From Bugulina stolonifera (Eukaryota > Bryozoa > Gymnolaemata > Cheilostomatida > Bugulidae), in NCBI GenBank assembly GCA_935421135.1, contig OW285190.1, positions 7,140,501-7,204,500 on the forward strand: a stretch of DNA of 64,000 bases. Reading direction: 5' to 3'. Made by a program: the position numbers and the translations under genes. A model generated the notes under the pieces. It was given only the letters and a program-made list of their open reading frames with translations, was not told where the DNA came from and ran no database searches. Below, piece by piece: positions 28,001 to 35,922 of the stretch; the first letter of the stretch is position 1; each line of letters starts with the position of its first letter.

Positions 28001-31000
28001 GATGAATACGCATCATTTAAAATCTTATACTTCTCCTTGACTGCTTGTACTAATACAGTTATATAGGAAAATAATTAAAACATAACTATTTTAGAAAATC
28101 ATTTTATATTTATATATACAAAACCTACATAGTATGTACATGTATTACAATATGTATTACAATAATATTAGCTTAGTTGCAGTTGATTATCAGCAACAAA
28201 AGACAACAATGAGTGTGACTGTGTTATAACTAAAATTGGGGGTTTTGGTATTGTCAGTTACAACATTTAATTGGAGCCAAAGTACCTAGGACTCACCAGC
28301 TGTACGTAGTATGTAGTGGTAGTACGCTGTCTGTAGGTCCTTTTGTCAGCACCTTGATCTCCAATGTAGTAAGCTATGTGGCGTAGGTTCTGGTTCCGTG
28401 GTCTAGGATGTGGCGGTGTCGACTCTATTCCAAGGTCTACAACGAGATAGTTGTTCCGCATATATCCTTACTCCTTAGTACGCATTGATATGAGTTACTG
28501 GGTAGCCTAAGATCCACCTACACTCCACACTATTGTAGTTTAGTTTTTAGTGTTTTTGTTTTAGTGTTTTATTGGTTTTTATTTGGTTTTCTATTTTGTA
28601 GTTTTTCTTTCATTTTCGTGTTTTCCACTAGCTTATACATTTGTATAATATGTACGTGTAACGTCTATGTAGTCGTCCACTCTTGTCACTGTGTGACTTA
28701 TCTACAGGTATGTCGACAGTCTATACTGCTGTCTCTCCATGCCTCATTTTCACAGTTTACTCTAGGTATCTGTCTATCTATCTCTCTACTGAGACCACTC
28801 TACAGTGTAGGTACTCCTCTCCTATATATACCTGTCCTATCTACAGTCAGCCAATCAATTTTAGTGAGGAGTTACATTCTCTCAAGTGCACAAGAGTGGA
28901 CAACTCTTAAATATACTAATTGTCACTATTTATATGCAACAACTGAGACCAGAGTGTTGGTTGAACGTACATGTATTGAATTGTAATATAATTGTAAAAT
29001 CAAATTATCAACCTTCATTACATCAGACGATTGAATTCAATACTAAATCATCCACATTCAAAACTTCAATAAAACTGAAGCTGGTTTGTATTAATGAGTA
29101 ATGAGTAGTATAAACTAAGGTCAAAGTGGGTCAATATACCATCCAGTTTTTTCCCCGCCATTAGAGATACTTTGGCAGCCACGTCCTCCCAATTATTCTT
29201 AACAGTTGCGGTAGACATCTTGTAAGGGCCGTGAATCTTTTGCCACAAAACAAGCCTGCGCTGAAGTTCTGGCTGTTCAGCCTGAACAGCCAGCATAAGT
29301 TCTTTATTATAGCAGAAAGACATATTTAGTTGACGTTGATATTTACTATAAAAATACAAATTCAGAAGAAAATCGATTGATTGATTTGAAAAACCGCCTC
29401 TGCAGATGACAGTAACGCGACAAGTAAAATCATCCAATCACAGATTAGCGAGTTGCGAATTAGCTGATTCAGACCAGCCAATGCAAAAACCAGAGATGTG
29501 TGCAAGTTTTATTTTGAAAACTCAAGTTTCCATGGGCAACTCTTAGTTGTGACTCTTCAAGTTACAAGTCAATTCTTTCAGTGCCAGATCAAAACTTTCA
29601 AGTTACGAGTTAAATATTTACATGTCTCCAGAAACTCAAGTTTTTGTCAAGTTTTCCAAGCTAACTACAAGCAAGTTTCAATTCATTTCTTTTCTTGTTT
29701 AACTCGAGTCTTTATATAGAGTTATTGGGTTATTGTTTAGCTTATGGTGAAATTTTGTTAGGAAATGGTGTTAGAAGTTCAAATTTCAAAGCAAAATGTC
29801 ACAGTTTTAGTGTAAAATGTCTTATAATTGTGGTTGGTGGTTATAGCTGTGGTTATTTCTATTCATTACAATTCACAGCTGCCCAATGAAAACTTGAGTT
29901 ATTGAATATTTCAACATAATGATGTGTGAGTTGAGAGTCTTTGATCATAGCCATAATTGAATTACAATTCAAGTTACAAGTTTTTGACAGTTGTATATTC
30001 AAGTTACGAGTCTTTATAATAAGCCATAAAATGTTGCTTGAATTAACTCGAGTGAGAGTCTTTAACTCGAGTCTGGCATCTCTGGCAAAAACGCAGATTT
30101 TGCGCAGATTTGCACCAATTTTGCGATTCTGCGAATTCGCCACTGGCCAAAATTCGCTATTCGCTAAAAATTCGCTGCAGTGTGGCCTACGCATTATCAG
30201 TATTACTTTGTCATAAACTGTTGATGATGACCTAATTTTGGCAATAGTAGACCTACGTCATACTACGTGTTATTACATTATTCGTCAACACTTACTGAGA
30301 AAGAGCAGCATGGTTCCAAATATGATGACACCAAAGGTGAGATTAAATGCTGATATGAAGTATATAATAGCTATAACTATGTCAGCTATAGTTGGTAGAA
30401 TGTTGAACACCAAGTAGCTGTAAATATAAAAATAATATTGTATTGTATTGTTACAGTATTAAATTCTAAGATAAAATGTTCTAAGATAGAAGGTTTTCCG
30501 TTACTGCACGCCCATGACACTCCATTAAATATCTAGTAAAATCTAAATCGCAGATATGTGTGCATACAATATACACAAATTCCGAATAGAATGATCTAGA
30601 ATATTGGAGCTACTTGCGTCATTAGAACGTTGATACTTGTGGTTCCCCTGTCCATCACTTTTAACACTTCCCCTGTTTTCTTGGATAGATGCCAATGCAG
30701 TGATAAGCTACAGGAAGTACAAACAATGTATGAAAACAACTTAATACAAAAATACAAAATATGGTGGAAGAAAACACATAACATGCTAAGCGGCATAACC
30801 AACCGAAGAAAGGCTTCTCGAACCATGTAGTCATTGGACAAAGATTGACCAATGTCTAAGCGGTGCCTATTCATCAACGCAATCTTCTCTTGACCAGATT
30901 AACCAACAGAAGATTGTATTTACGGAGAGGCGTCACTTAGGCTTTTCTCGTCAACATTACTGTTTATTTCCTGTGCTTTTTGATTGGCCAATCTCAAAAC

Positions 31001-33753
31001 ACAACGTCGGAGCCTTATAGAAGGGCTTGGTCAGAAGGACACATTATTATAATTGAGCGACACATGCTACCTTCTACTATCTTTAATACTACACCAATTG
31101 CCGGGAAGGCATGTGCAGTTTTAGGTACTTTAGTCAGAGTATTTTGACTTACAAGGTAGAACACTATTAGGGTTGCTTTCGGCAGTGTGATGAATCACCT
31201 GAAATATTAGGGTGATGCGAAGGTTTCGGCAGAGTCAGATTATTTTTAATAAAGTAATTGTAAATAATAATAACAGTATTCATGCATCACTGTTTTCTTG
31301 ATTCGAGAGAACTACGCATCACCACGAATATTATTATTATTTTATTGGCGATGTATCACACCGTTCGGCAACCAAGTGTTGTAGACCGAGAACGTAAATC
31401 TAAATACAATATTGCGATAGCTCATTATTAAAGCAAATGTTTACCTGTGATACCTACTACCTGAGGTTTGGCACCCAAACACCAGCTAACAACCACGCAG
31501 ATTGATTGATAATTCAAAATACTAATCAAATTATTAAAGTTACTAAGCCTACACGGTACTAGGTACTTTTATTGCAACCGAACCTGAAGCTTCTTTTGTA
31601 GTTTTGTGATTATAATTGAACAGTGGACAGGAACAGAACAAAATTGTTACAAAGTTGAACTGCTTAAGAAATTAAATAAATCATTATTGTTTTTGCTACT
31701 GTTATAATAATTATAATATCTAGATTCTAATCTTAATAATTCCTAATAATAAATATCCAGCAGTTCTTTCTCTTCCATCATTTTGCAACCCTAGTCTTGA
31801 GTGAGCTTCATTAACGGCTACCATCACCATGCTTATGCTACCGGTTTTCTTTTGTATTTTCACTTTATTTGTAGATTATTGATTCAAAATAAGTGAAAGC
31901 CTTGTCCAAGGTTATTGTCCAGAGGCTGTGTAGCCTTCTTGAGTTGTCCTCTTCTGTATGAGTGGGGGGATATGATTGGAAACCATTTATGATAACTTTA
32001 GATATTTATTTCTCTTTAGACAGTTCTATTGTTTTACCCAAGTATATTATGTGCTTTTTGGAGAAATGCAAGAAAACAGGCTACCCACTACCTTTATTCA
32101 CTCATGGGAATTTATAGAAGAGATAAAGAAGTCGTCTTATCATTGTAGCATAGCCTCAAATAAACAAGAAGCTTTCTTGCTAATTGCACTTCATTGATGT
32201 TTAAAATAAAAAGATGAGTGAATATATGTTGCTAAGTATCATGTTATCAAAAGTGTAAAAAGAATTTATAAACTGTTGGTTAATAGAAAAGTTACTGAAT
32301 AAAAACCGTTCCATGTGCTATATAACAAGGTTAACTGGGTTACTGAGATAACATAGACTGCCTTTGTTTGAGATCAATTTGTAGCAGATGACGTCATCTG
32401 TTCCGGCACTGGCAGACCTTTTTGAATAGCTCTAACTAAGTATTACTGCACAATGGTTTATAATAGCGTTAGCTTATTTTAACGTTTTAATGAGTGGATC
32501 GAACTCGTTAAAATACAAATCGTATTACTAAACTATTAGTTAACTATATTCACGTGTTGTTTTCATTAGCTTCAGCAGCACTACTACATGTAGTAAAGTA
32601 TTACCGCGGTTATAGCTGGTTATAGCTGGTTATAGCCACTCTCCTGACTTTCATCAAATTATGATTTGAAAACTAGCCAAAACAATTACGTAGAAAAATA
32701 AGATACAAACTAAAACCTTAGGACATGGTCTGAGTCGGAACAAAAAACCTCTAATAAAGTAACATAGACCATTGTGTCAAGATAAATCTTAGGATAGAGC
32801 ACTGTGCTTGCGGTTGATAGCCATACTGGTTATAGCCGCTCACCTGTGAAGATGAGAGAAAAGTTGCAGCTCAGCCTTTCTGGTGAAATTCTGTTGTACT
32901 TTTATCCATAGGAAGGATCGGGTGTTTGCAATGAGGCCGGTAGCTCCAGTACCTCCACCTTGTAGGAATCGTAGGAGACTCCAGATCAGTATCAGATCCC
33001 AACAGAATCTATACTGAACTTCGTCAACTAAAACGGATAATGGAACTAAGATTGACAAAATGTGTGCCAGTGCTTCAGCATGCGCACAGAAAATTACACT
33101 AGTAGCCTACATAATGGTAACATCGTCGATGATTGTATTCTGGGGGTAATATACAGCAATATTGAACTTCATTTAGCAAACTACAGTCGACCAGGCTCGG
33201 TGCTTACTAAGCTCATATAAATTGTGAATATAATAAATAATTCCATCAAAACTTGTAGTATATTAAGAGGTACGTAAGCAAGTACATATGTACTTGTAGT
33301 ATATAAGTACGTAGGTAAGTACTTATATACTTGTAGAATATAGGTATGTACTTACTTATGTACTTGTAGAATATATGTATGTAGACATGTACTTACTTGT
33401 GTACTTGTGGTATATAGGTATGTACTTACTTATGTACTTGTAGTAAATAGGTACGTAGACATTGGTAACACTGCCTGCTATCAGCAACAAGACACACATT
33501 ACGGCACATAGCTGTAAGAATAGGTTGTCTTTAGGCCATATCATCGGACCCAATATCTTCACTTTACGTAACAACCCTTTCCATGTGGAACCTCTCACTG
33601 ACTAAAGACAAATAAGACTTCCTGTATACTATGTGTACAAACCAGCAGTCACTCTGAGAAAATTGTATTAAGATGAGGCAATGCTAAATATGCTGTATGC
33701 AATTGATTACTTACCTTTCCATTTTCAGCATCTAGGCGTACGTGTCCAGTCAT
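4024..33753 (-). CDS. ABCB6-type ABC half-transporter, copy A (TMD0-less)
   Basis: ABCB6/HMT-1 family half-transporter, known to move porphyrins or metal-thiol conjugates as a homodimer. Fourteen exons, high to low: 33715-33753, 33430-33601, 32844-33027, 30618-30707, 30296-30417, 17931-18106, 17464-17564, 16348-16467, 14895-15044, 14546-14708, 14271-14445, 13365-13477, 4300-4463, 4024-4159. They sum to 1905 bases (634 residues) with all phases compatible. The first exon ([13 protein letters not shown]) replaces exons 1-3 of copies B and C, so TMD0 is absent; its ATG has an in-frame TAG 17 codons upstream. Walker A GTSGAGKS, signature LSGGEKQR, Walker B IILLDE and switch VVAHRLSTI are intact. 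The exon 6 donor is GC. Introns 7 and 14 are about 12 and 9 kb and full of mobile elements. The first exon is the least certain part. Confidence 0.85.
4466..4560. repeat. Intronic minisatellite, two units
   Basis: Two units of about 36 bases (ACCATGTAAGTGGG..GGATATAG) lie beside the exon 15 acceptor of copy A. Related units occur at 11995-12046 and 12283-12310 and in the same intron of copy C (50445-50690), so the array predates the large insertions here. Confidence 0.65.
5440..6114 (+). mobile_element. Old LTR, left part
   Basis: Matches 2010-2700, including GTATAAAAG near 5864, AATAAA near 5914 and the stretch CAACATCTCCTAACTCAACC. It is broken at 6114 by the LTR element and resumes at 11541. 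The left boundary is approximate. Confidence 0.6.
6115..6718 (+). repeat. 5' LTR
   Basis: 604 bases starting TG and ending CA. It aligns throughout with 10942-11536, with scattered substitutions and small indels. A TATA-like CTATATAAGG lies near 6459. Confidence 0.88.
6720..6738 (+). promoter_or_regulatory. Primer binding site for tRNA-Leu
   Basis: TGGTGGCAGCGGTGGGATT begins one base after the LTR. It is complementary over 19 bases to the 3' end (with CCA) of animal tRNA-Leu ending AATCCCACCGCTGCCA. Matching the tRNA relies on recalled knowledge of tRNA-Leu. Confidence 0.8.
6796..7700 (+). pseudogene. Retrotransposon gag, frameshifted
   Basis: Structural capsid/nucleocapsid frame. The N-terminal part opens at an ATG (6796) and stays in one frame to about 7080. 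The capsid-like remainder (with SPREARRWL and an Ala/Glu-rich helical stretch) continues in another frame to the stop at 7698. The C-terminus has one zinc knuckle, [14 protein letters not shown], spaced C-X2-C-X4-H-X4-C, near residues coded at 7600-7645, then a basic tail. The frame break near 7080 could be a mutation in this copy. Family level beyond LTR retrotransposon gag is not assigned. Confidence 0.8.
7845..8594 (+). CDS. Retrotransposon aspartic protease-like
   Basis: A 249-codon frame opening at an ATG. It carries the catalytic retropepsin triad [10 protein letters not shown] (a DSG form) at about residues 56-65 and the later flap-distal motif GVLGMPFL about 75 residues on, spacing normal for retroviral-type proteases. 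An Arg-rich block precedes the domain. It is in the same frame as the second part of gag but separated by stops. The C-terminal third contains a repeated QKRP phrase and is of unknown role. Confidence 0.75.
   Translation: MCVDQLVVKNGQPSPSVARRRRRRWRQRRRDTKSQELHLESLYVDGLVGGVRACFLIDSGCTANMLAPRIATAILDSRRPDRPFMRMTAMLADGSRLPLEGTTQAELCIGKTCGEETFVVGPVRADGVLGMPFLTAHECALDFRRRSLGIYGERIACTIGTGTETTPYEAARQRRQVTAKLHTGTPINDPRAPEDMQTQKRPILVQSVSVGPNERCDKQVQKRPSMAQPVSVATDSQRPERRRGNPALE
8591..9205 (+). CDS. Element-encoded Cys-rich frame, unknown
   Basis: A 204-codon frame that overlaps the protease stop by four bases (ATGA), a coupling-like arrangement. It contains a cluster of Cys residues (CSCEG, CSCASC) near residues 65-90, followed by an acidic Asp/Ser/Leu-rich tail. 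No reverse transcriptase motif is present. I do not recognise the product. It may be translated as part of a polyprotein by frameshifting into the frame that is open from 9136. Confidence 0.4.
   Translation: MSHPNVCRHRQHRQRAQTVPWQWTARIQKRPVAEVGRGLMRLTNRSDVWNPSSVSAACISGDTFFEQCSCEGITTRTTHFCSCASCFQTFCLEPTCDIPENSEPYNCTTLTWEESMDPQGESWDELASLELDKSLDDPGLDSKSSGQSDVLLDSSLESLATTLNTPTRPLSGNVGSQRVCRMSSSPDSKGPHTGYLRRPCHQRL
9136..10127 (+). CDS. Element-encoded zinc-finger-like protein
   Basis: This frame is open from 9136 to 10127 (330 codons) with its first ATG at 9303, so it may be entered by frameshift from the preceding frame. The N-terminal half is acidic and low-complexity. The C-terminal half has a C-X2-C-X11-H-X3-H unit (HCTICLFPG...THIMQH) followed at once by CYCGC...WTHQHRG, a second Cys/His cluster. 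It occupies the place where pol should be. Nucleic-acid binding is inferred; the function is unknown. Confidence 0.55.
10392..10778 (+). CDS. Element-encoded short basic frame, unknown
   Basis: A 128-codon frame from an ATG at 10392 to a stop just before the 3' LTR. The N-terminus is an Arg/Ser-rich stretch ([13 protein letters not shown]) and the C-terminus is charged and helical. It follows the zinc-finger frame in a different reading frame and may be the displaced C-terminal part of the same ancestral protein. Product not recognised. Confidence 0.4.
   Translation: MLPRSSLSDRRRPSRDRSPASEEPRTSRRHARRPSVDSRSQSPLMPAHFDKELERQLAIEPYSYGYEQLMRDVSDPLRRHLRAEDRVINHLETKKAQLDGVAHSRVSDESKRMKRERATYQRLMQELP
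10931..10941 (+). promoter_or_regulatory. Polypurine tract
   Basis: TGGGGGGATTG lies immediately before the 3' LTR, the expected place for the plus-strand primer. Confidence 0.6.
10942..11536 (+). repeat. 3' LTR
   Basis: 595 bases matching the 5' LTR, followed by the target duplication CTAC. Confidence 0.88.
11541..11810 (+). mobile_element. Old LTR, right part
   Basis: Continuation of the LTR broken at 6114. It matches 2710-2935, including GGAGTATAAACTA and GGCAGCCCACTACCA, and carries a short (CACTAC) expansion not seen in the other copy. Confidence 0.6.
12047..12282. mobile_element. MITE, AGGCRTATTTGG family, copy 1
   Basis: Ends GGCATATTTGGAC and CAAATAGGCCT are imperfect inverted repeats. 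The body aligns with 23804-24047 and more loosely with 41688-41883. It lies between two units of the intron minisatellite (ATAATCACCATAT on both sides). Confidence 0.65.
12676..13346. repeat. (CCAA)n tetranucleotide array, about 168 units
   Basis: About 671 bases of CCAA without a visible interruption. In the ABCB6 sense strand it is (TTGG)n and begins about 18 bases past the exon 14 donor. Copy B has ACCAAACAAG at the same distance from its donor (about 38093-38102), a likely seed. All three sense-strand frames and one antisense frame are open only because the unit has no stop codon; none is a gene. Confidence 0.97.
13478..14270 (-). other. Copy A intron 13
   Basis: No gene or clear repeat is seen. 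The part near 14030-14160 carries several ACGACC/GTCGTC words like those in the nearby LTR element. Confidence 0.4.
15262..15395 (-). mobile_element. tRNA-derived SINE, family 2
   Basis: On the minus strand it has a tRNA-like head with a B box close to GGTTTAAACCCC and a downstream CAGTCAGAGA segment. It aligns with the core at 17220-17340. It lies in copy A intron 10. Confidence 0.55.
15944..16093. repeat. Near-perfect 71-bp inverted repeat
   Basis: Arms 15944-16014 and 16023-16093 are separated by about 8 bases; only a few mismatches are seen. The arms read GAATAGTAAGACGAGAC... and its complement. It could form a long hairpin in the copy A pre-mRNA, or be a foldback MITE. Confidence 0.9.
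16620..17060. other. GC-richer unassigned intron segment
   Basis: Within copy A intron 9 this stretch is visibly richer in G and C than its surroundings and open in several frames. No domain or splice structure is seen. It may be an old repeat; I do not assign it. Confidence 0.3.
17173..17382 (-). mobile_element. SINE inside perfect 35-bp inverted arms
   Basis: Arms 17173-17207 and 17348-17382 are exact inverted copies (TATATTGTATAATG...). Between them, on the minus strand, is a tRNA-like head with B box GGTTCAAACCC and a CAGTCAGGGACAGG tail, the same family as 15262-15395. SINEs normally have direct target duplications, so the inverted arms are odd. Confidence 0.75.
18107..19088 (-). other. 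Start of copy A intron 7, no gene
   Basis: AT-rich intron sequence with no gene, repeat or splice structure that I can support. Confidence 0.4.
19089..19739 (-). pseudogene. Penelope-like element C-terminal endonuclease, 5'-truncated
   Basis: About 217 codons open to a stop at 19089. The order is the end of the Penelope RT-side linker ([17 protein letters not shown]), a Cys cluster ([15 protein letters not shown]), the GIY-YIG core (IIYQATV...[20 protein letters not shown]), then [10 protein letters not shown] and TLNKRNEL, all typical of Penelope-like retroelements. The reverse transcriptase part is missing: homology ends at 19740. It is in sense with copy A, inside intron 7. The frame is intact, but the 5' truncation makes it a dead insertion. 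Confidence 0.8.
19740..20690. other. AT-rich intron DNA, no gene
   Basis: Low-complexity TATA- and ACATGT-rich sequence. I see no gene here. Confidence 0.4.
20690..21900 (+). pseudogene. Retroelement gag remnant
   Basis: Broken frames carry gag-like text ([15 protein letters not shown], then [17 protein letters not shown]) followed by a decayed double zinc knuckle ([10 protein letters not shown], then [11 protein letters not shown]) near 21610-21705 in which the first Cys is lost. Stops and frameshifts are frequent. Together with the tail at 23330-23780 it probably belongs to one old LTR element whose pol was mostly lost. Confidence 0.5.
21941..22105. repeat. Dispersed repeat, copy 1
   Basis: Matches 32468-32620 (AGTGGATCGAACT, CGTATTACTAAACTA, GTGTTGTTTTCATTAGCT). 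It lies between the gag remnant and the non-LTR reverse transcriptase. Class unknown. Confidence 0.6.
22140..23395 (+). pseudogene. Non-LTR retrotransposon reverse transcriptase, decayed
   Basis: The order of motifs is [29 protein letters not shown], the catalytic-site region VFIDLEK (with the following residues of the motif deleted), [17 protein letters not shown], a degraded region where the second aspartate motif is expected, and a C-terminal [19 protein letters not shown] segment. This is the usual layout of an RTE-like LINE. Several frameshifts and stops break it. Confidence 0.75.
23396..23790 (+). pseudogene. Probable LTR-element pol C-terminal tail
   Basis: Short frames read [19 protein letters not shown] and, at the end, [18 protein letters not shown] before a stop, the kind of basic tail seen at the end of LTR-retroelement pol. 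Broken by stops. It may be the other end of the element whose gag is at 20690-21900. Confidence 0.35.
23804..24047. mobile_element. MITE, AGGCRTATTTGG family, copy 2
   Basis: Inverted ends AGGCATATTTGG and GAAGACGCCT, flanked by the direct triplet AAT (23801-23803 and 24048-24050). The body aligns with 12047-12282. Confidence 0.65.
24484..26947 (+). pseudogene. HARBI1-like transposase, disrupted
   Basis: DDE-type transposase of PIF/Harbinger elements. It opens at an ATG (24484), has a frame break near 24625, continues through [13 protein letters not shown] to a donor at 24967, and resumes after an intron at 25576. The first Asp is in [16 protein letters not shown] (25757-25900) splits VDIGQ from NDAGIW. 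The second Asp lies in [17 protein letters not shown] and the Glu in RRVIENCFG, where another intron seems to begin. The last exon (about 26583-26947) has [15 protein letters not shown] and a WQLEII end. In-frame stops in that exon and the insertion make it non-coding today. Confidence 0.82.
25757..25900 (-). mobile_element. SINE 3' fragment, family 1
   Basis: Reverse-complement match to the 3' part of the SINE at 51655-51943 (GGCCCAGATGACAT, CCAGTGCTGGCCAACTC). It is flanked by the direct repeat GGACAGAAA (25748-25756 and 25901-25909). An internal segment with GGCCCAGATGACATGACC is present twice. It interrupts the transposase frame. Confidence 0.75.
27235..29323 (-). pseudogene. Harbinger Myb/SANT-like accessory protein
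   Basis: Partner protein that in this superfamily binds element ends and brings in the transposase. Exon 1 (29140-29323) has [13 protein letters not shown], a Myb/MADF-like helix pattern. It ends in phase 1 at a GT donor. Exon 2 starts at 28049 in matching phase and gives [14 protein letters not shown] and [10 protein letters not shown], the usual second half of such domains. Further frames at 27460-27640 and 27235-27468 supply an acidic Ser/Thr/Pro stretch and a Lys/Gln-rich coiled segment; the joins between them are not settled and look frameshifted. The intron at 28050-29139 holds no other gene that I can support. Confidence 0.6.
29491..30084. mobile_element. hAT MITE
   Basis: 594 bases with ends CAGAGATG and CATCTCTG and a perfect 8-bp target duplication GCAAAAAC (29483-29490 and 30085-30092). 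Short ends of this form with 8-bp duplications define hAT. The interior repeats CAAGTTACGAGT-like words and ACTCGAGT. It inserted into the right end of the Harbinger element. Confidence 0.9.
31171..31373. mobile_element. Small MITE
   Basis: Inverted ends GGTTGCTTTCGGCAGTGTGAT and ATCACACCGTTCGGCAACC, about 203 bases apart, with AT-rich interior. No clear target duplication is seen. Confidence 0.55.
32468..32620. repeat. Dispersed repeat, copy 2
   Basis: Matches 21941-22105. It is followed by three tandem GGTTATAGC units. Confidence 0.6.
33251..33444 (-). repeat. Minisatellite made from the exon 4 splice donor
   Basis: On the minus strand about five units of 33-41 bases each start with AAGTAYAYAAGTAAGTAC and end with TATAYTMYAC. 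The first unit is the end of copy A exon 4 and its true donor (exon ends 33430). Later units repeat the donor, so the intron starts with an array of near-identical 5' splice sites. The next donor would end the exon at 33397, adding 33 bases in frame. Confidence 0.85.
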
Positions 33754-35922
33754 ATTGTTTGAGGTTGAGAATATTAGAAGACCTAGCTGGCAGAATTCAA
33801 ACTAATGACGGCCTGGGTAGCAGTTTGTAATCTAAGTGAATGAGATTGTTGTGCTTGTTTAGATGTTTAGATATCAATGAGACTTTCACTAATTATTGCT
33901 TGTACACATCAAAGTGAGATAAGGATCATGATCAAGTGGCATTATGCATTGTGTATATTGTGCTTTAACAGAAATGATCTATAACTGTACCTATCAACAA
34001 AAATGATCTAATGAATATCATATAACCTATACATTTTGAGACTACCTATTTTGACTTATCCACAGGGCAGAATGAATAAGCTAATTATAAAAATGGATGT
34101 GAGGACAGCAATTTTGAATGCTCTATTTGCTGAACAGAGTGTAACAACATGCAGAATGAATAACCTCTCTGCAATAATGAACGACCTAGTTCAATTATTG
34201 AAGCACAATGCACAGAATGTATAGCACAGAGAGAATAAAGTGGATGTAATAACAAAGTGAACAAATTCTGGAATATTTTTACGAAGGGTTCCTCCATAAG
34301 GGACCATTTTGCCAGACCTGTGCCAAGCAGACAAATACTCAAGTCAAGAGTCAAGTAAGAGTATATATTCCCAATTGATAAAAAGTAATTTAGAGTCAAC
34401 TCATCGGATGAAGCAAGTCAAAAGTAGAGTAAGAGTAAATAAACAGCCATTTTGAAAAGTAAAGTAGGAGTCAAGCAACTAGTGCCAAAATGCGCGAGTC
34501 AGAGTAGAGTCAAACGTACAGCTGTATGTCAAAGAGAATACCAATGGGAATTGTGTATAACACAAATTTCTGATGTATACAAGTGTGACAACACACAATA
34601 GGTAATACTTAGTGTTAGATCTGATTTTCTGTCAGTTATAGTAGTTCTGAGGAACAAAGGCTACTTCAAATTTGCACTTGTTATAATGGTAGGTATGTTT
34701 ATCTATAAGCCTCTCAGCTTCTCTTATTACATAATTACACCAAACCAATAAAATTATCATTGATAGCTGAGAGATTAGAGCAAGGTAAGAGTCAAGCATC
34801 ATGTGTTGTAGGAGAGTAGAAGTAAAAGTCAATTCCGAGCTTTCACACAATACCAAAGTACAAGTCAATTAAAAGTAATGAAAAGCTGTTGCTCGAGTTA
34901 ACTTGAGTCTTAACTTGAGTCAACTGAGTGCCCATGTCTGCATTTTGCTTGTGGAATAATGATAAGCAGGTTGTCCTTCTGCTGGAAGTAACCAGAAGCA
35001 GATTTAGCGTTAACAAACACAATTATCTGTAGTAGTTAGTTGTTCTTTGGAGTTCAATACAGTTAAACCTATTTTGCCTATATAAGAACCTAAGTTATCT
35101 CTTCTAAACTAGTATACTCTTAGCTTAGGTCCCTCGGAACTGACAGCCAGAGTGCTGGGATAAGATAGGACACATGGTGACTAAGTATTCATACTAAAAC
35201 ACAATCATAGCACTCCAGCCAGCACACATGTAATAAAGAGGAACTGAGAGACCCCTCTCAGTTCCCTCGCATGTGTGTATTCGTACACGCATGCAAAACA
35301 TTACAATATTTTCACTCCGCACAACATGTGAAGCAATATTTTTTATTAAGCATTTAACTATGTGTAATGGAAGACAGTGGGCATTATTAGTTCACTTTAA
35401 GAGTTAAAGCTTGCAAATATCATCTCCTTTTAGGGTAGGACTGAGTTGAAAACTGGGACAATAACCAGCAAAAGATTGCGGCGAAACACCCAAGTCAGAG
35501 AATTGGTAGATCTTCTCAATGTTGACTTTTAAGCTCCCATGTTTGTTATACTACTTTACTTCTAGATGAATGAAGGTTACCCAAGTAACAACTATAAACT
35601 GACCCGCCTATTTAAAGTGACAGCTGTCACTATATAGTTGCAAGTATGGGAGAGTAAAGGTTAAAATACTAGACGTAACAACCAGTCATGTAATTTTTAC
35701 ATAGATGACCCAAAATACAGGTAAATCGCTTCAGTTAAACATGGGGCGACGTCAAAGAGAAATTCCTATGATATAAAATGAGGACTAAAAAGGCATTATC
35801 AAACCATTATAAAAATATAGAACGTAAATACATCAAAATCTACCATTTTCATTTACAATTGGTAGAAGAATAATAAAAGTGGACTAGATATACATGTAAT
35901 TATACAATGACATCTGCATCAT
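33754..35922. other. Intergenic region between copies B and A
   Basis: It should hold the copy A promoter and copy B 3' end. It carries segment P (34175-34305, 34949-35345), split by a hAT MITE, then segment Q (35400-35922). A TAG in frame with the copy A ATG lies near 33802-33804. No other gene is seen. Confidence 0.6.
34313..34940 (-). mobile_element. hAT MITE, inverted pair, left member
   Basis: 628 bases with ends CAGACCTGTGCC and GGGCATGTCTG and a perfect 8-bp target duplication CATTTTGC (34305-34312 and 34941-34948). It is the reverse complement of 48705-49349. The paralogous site near 820-850 lacks it and has TATTTTGC once. Confidence 0.92.

Larger units (their letters stand above)
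24157..30187 (+). mobile_element. PIF/Harbinger DNA transposon, complete but mutated
   Basis: Ends GGCCACACTGC(C/A)GCGAATTTT in inverted orientation (24157 and 30187) with subterminal GCGAATT repeats. It carries the two genes expected of the superfamily in convergent order: a HARBI1-like transposase (plus) and a Myb/SANT-like protein (minus). Flanking triplets TTA and TAC do not match, so a clean target duplication is not seen. A SINE fragment sits in the transposase and a hAT MITE near the right end. It lies in copy A intron 7. Confidence 0.82.
30708..32843 (-). other. Copy A intron 5
   Basis: 2.1 kb with a small MITE (31171-31373) and a dispersed repeat (32468-32620). No gene is seen in the remainder. 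Confidence 0.6.

Noticed and set aside
28564..28986. 140-codon hydrophobic frame
   Set aside because: It falls in the intron of the Harbinger Myb-like gene on the opposite strand, has low-complexity Cys/Ser/Tyr composition and no domain.
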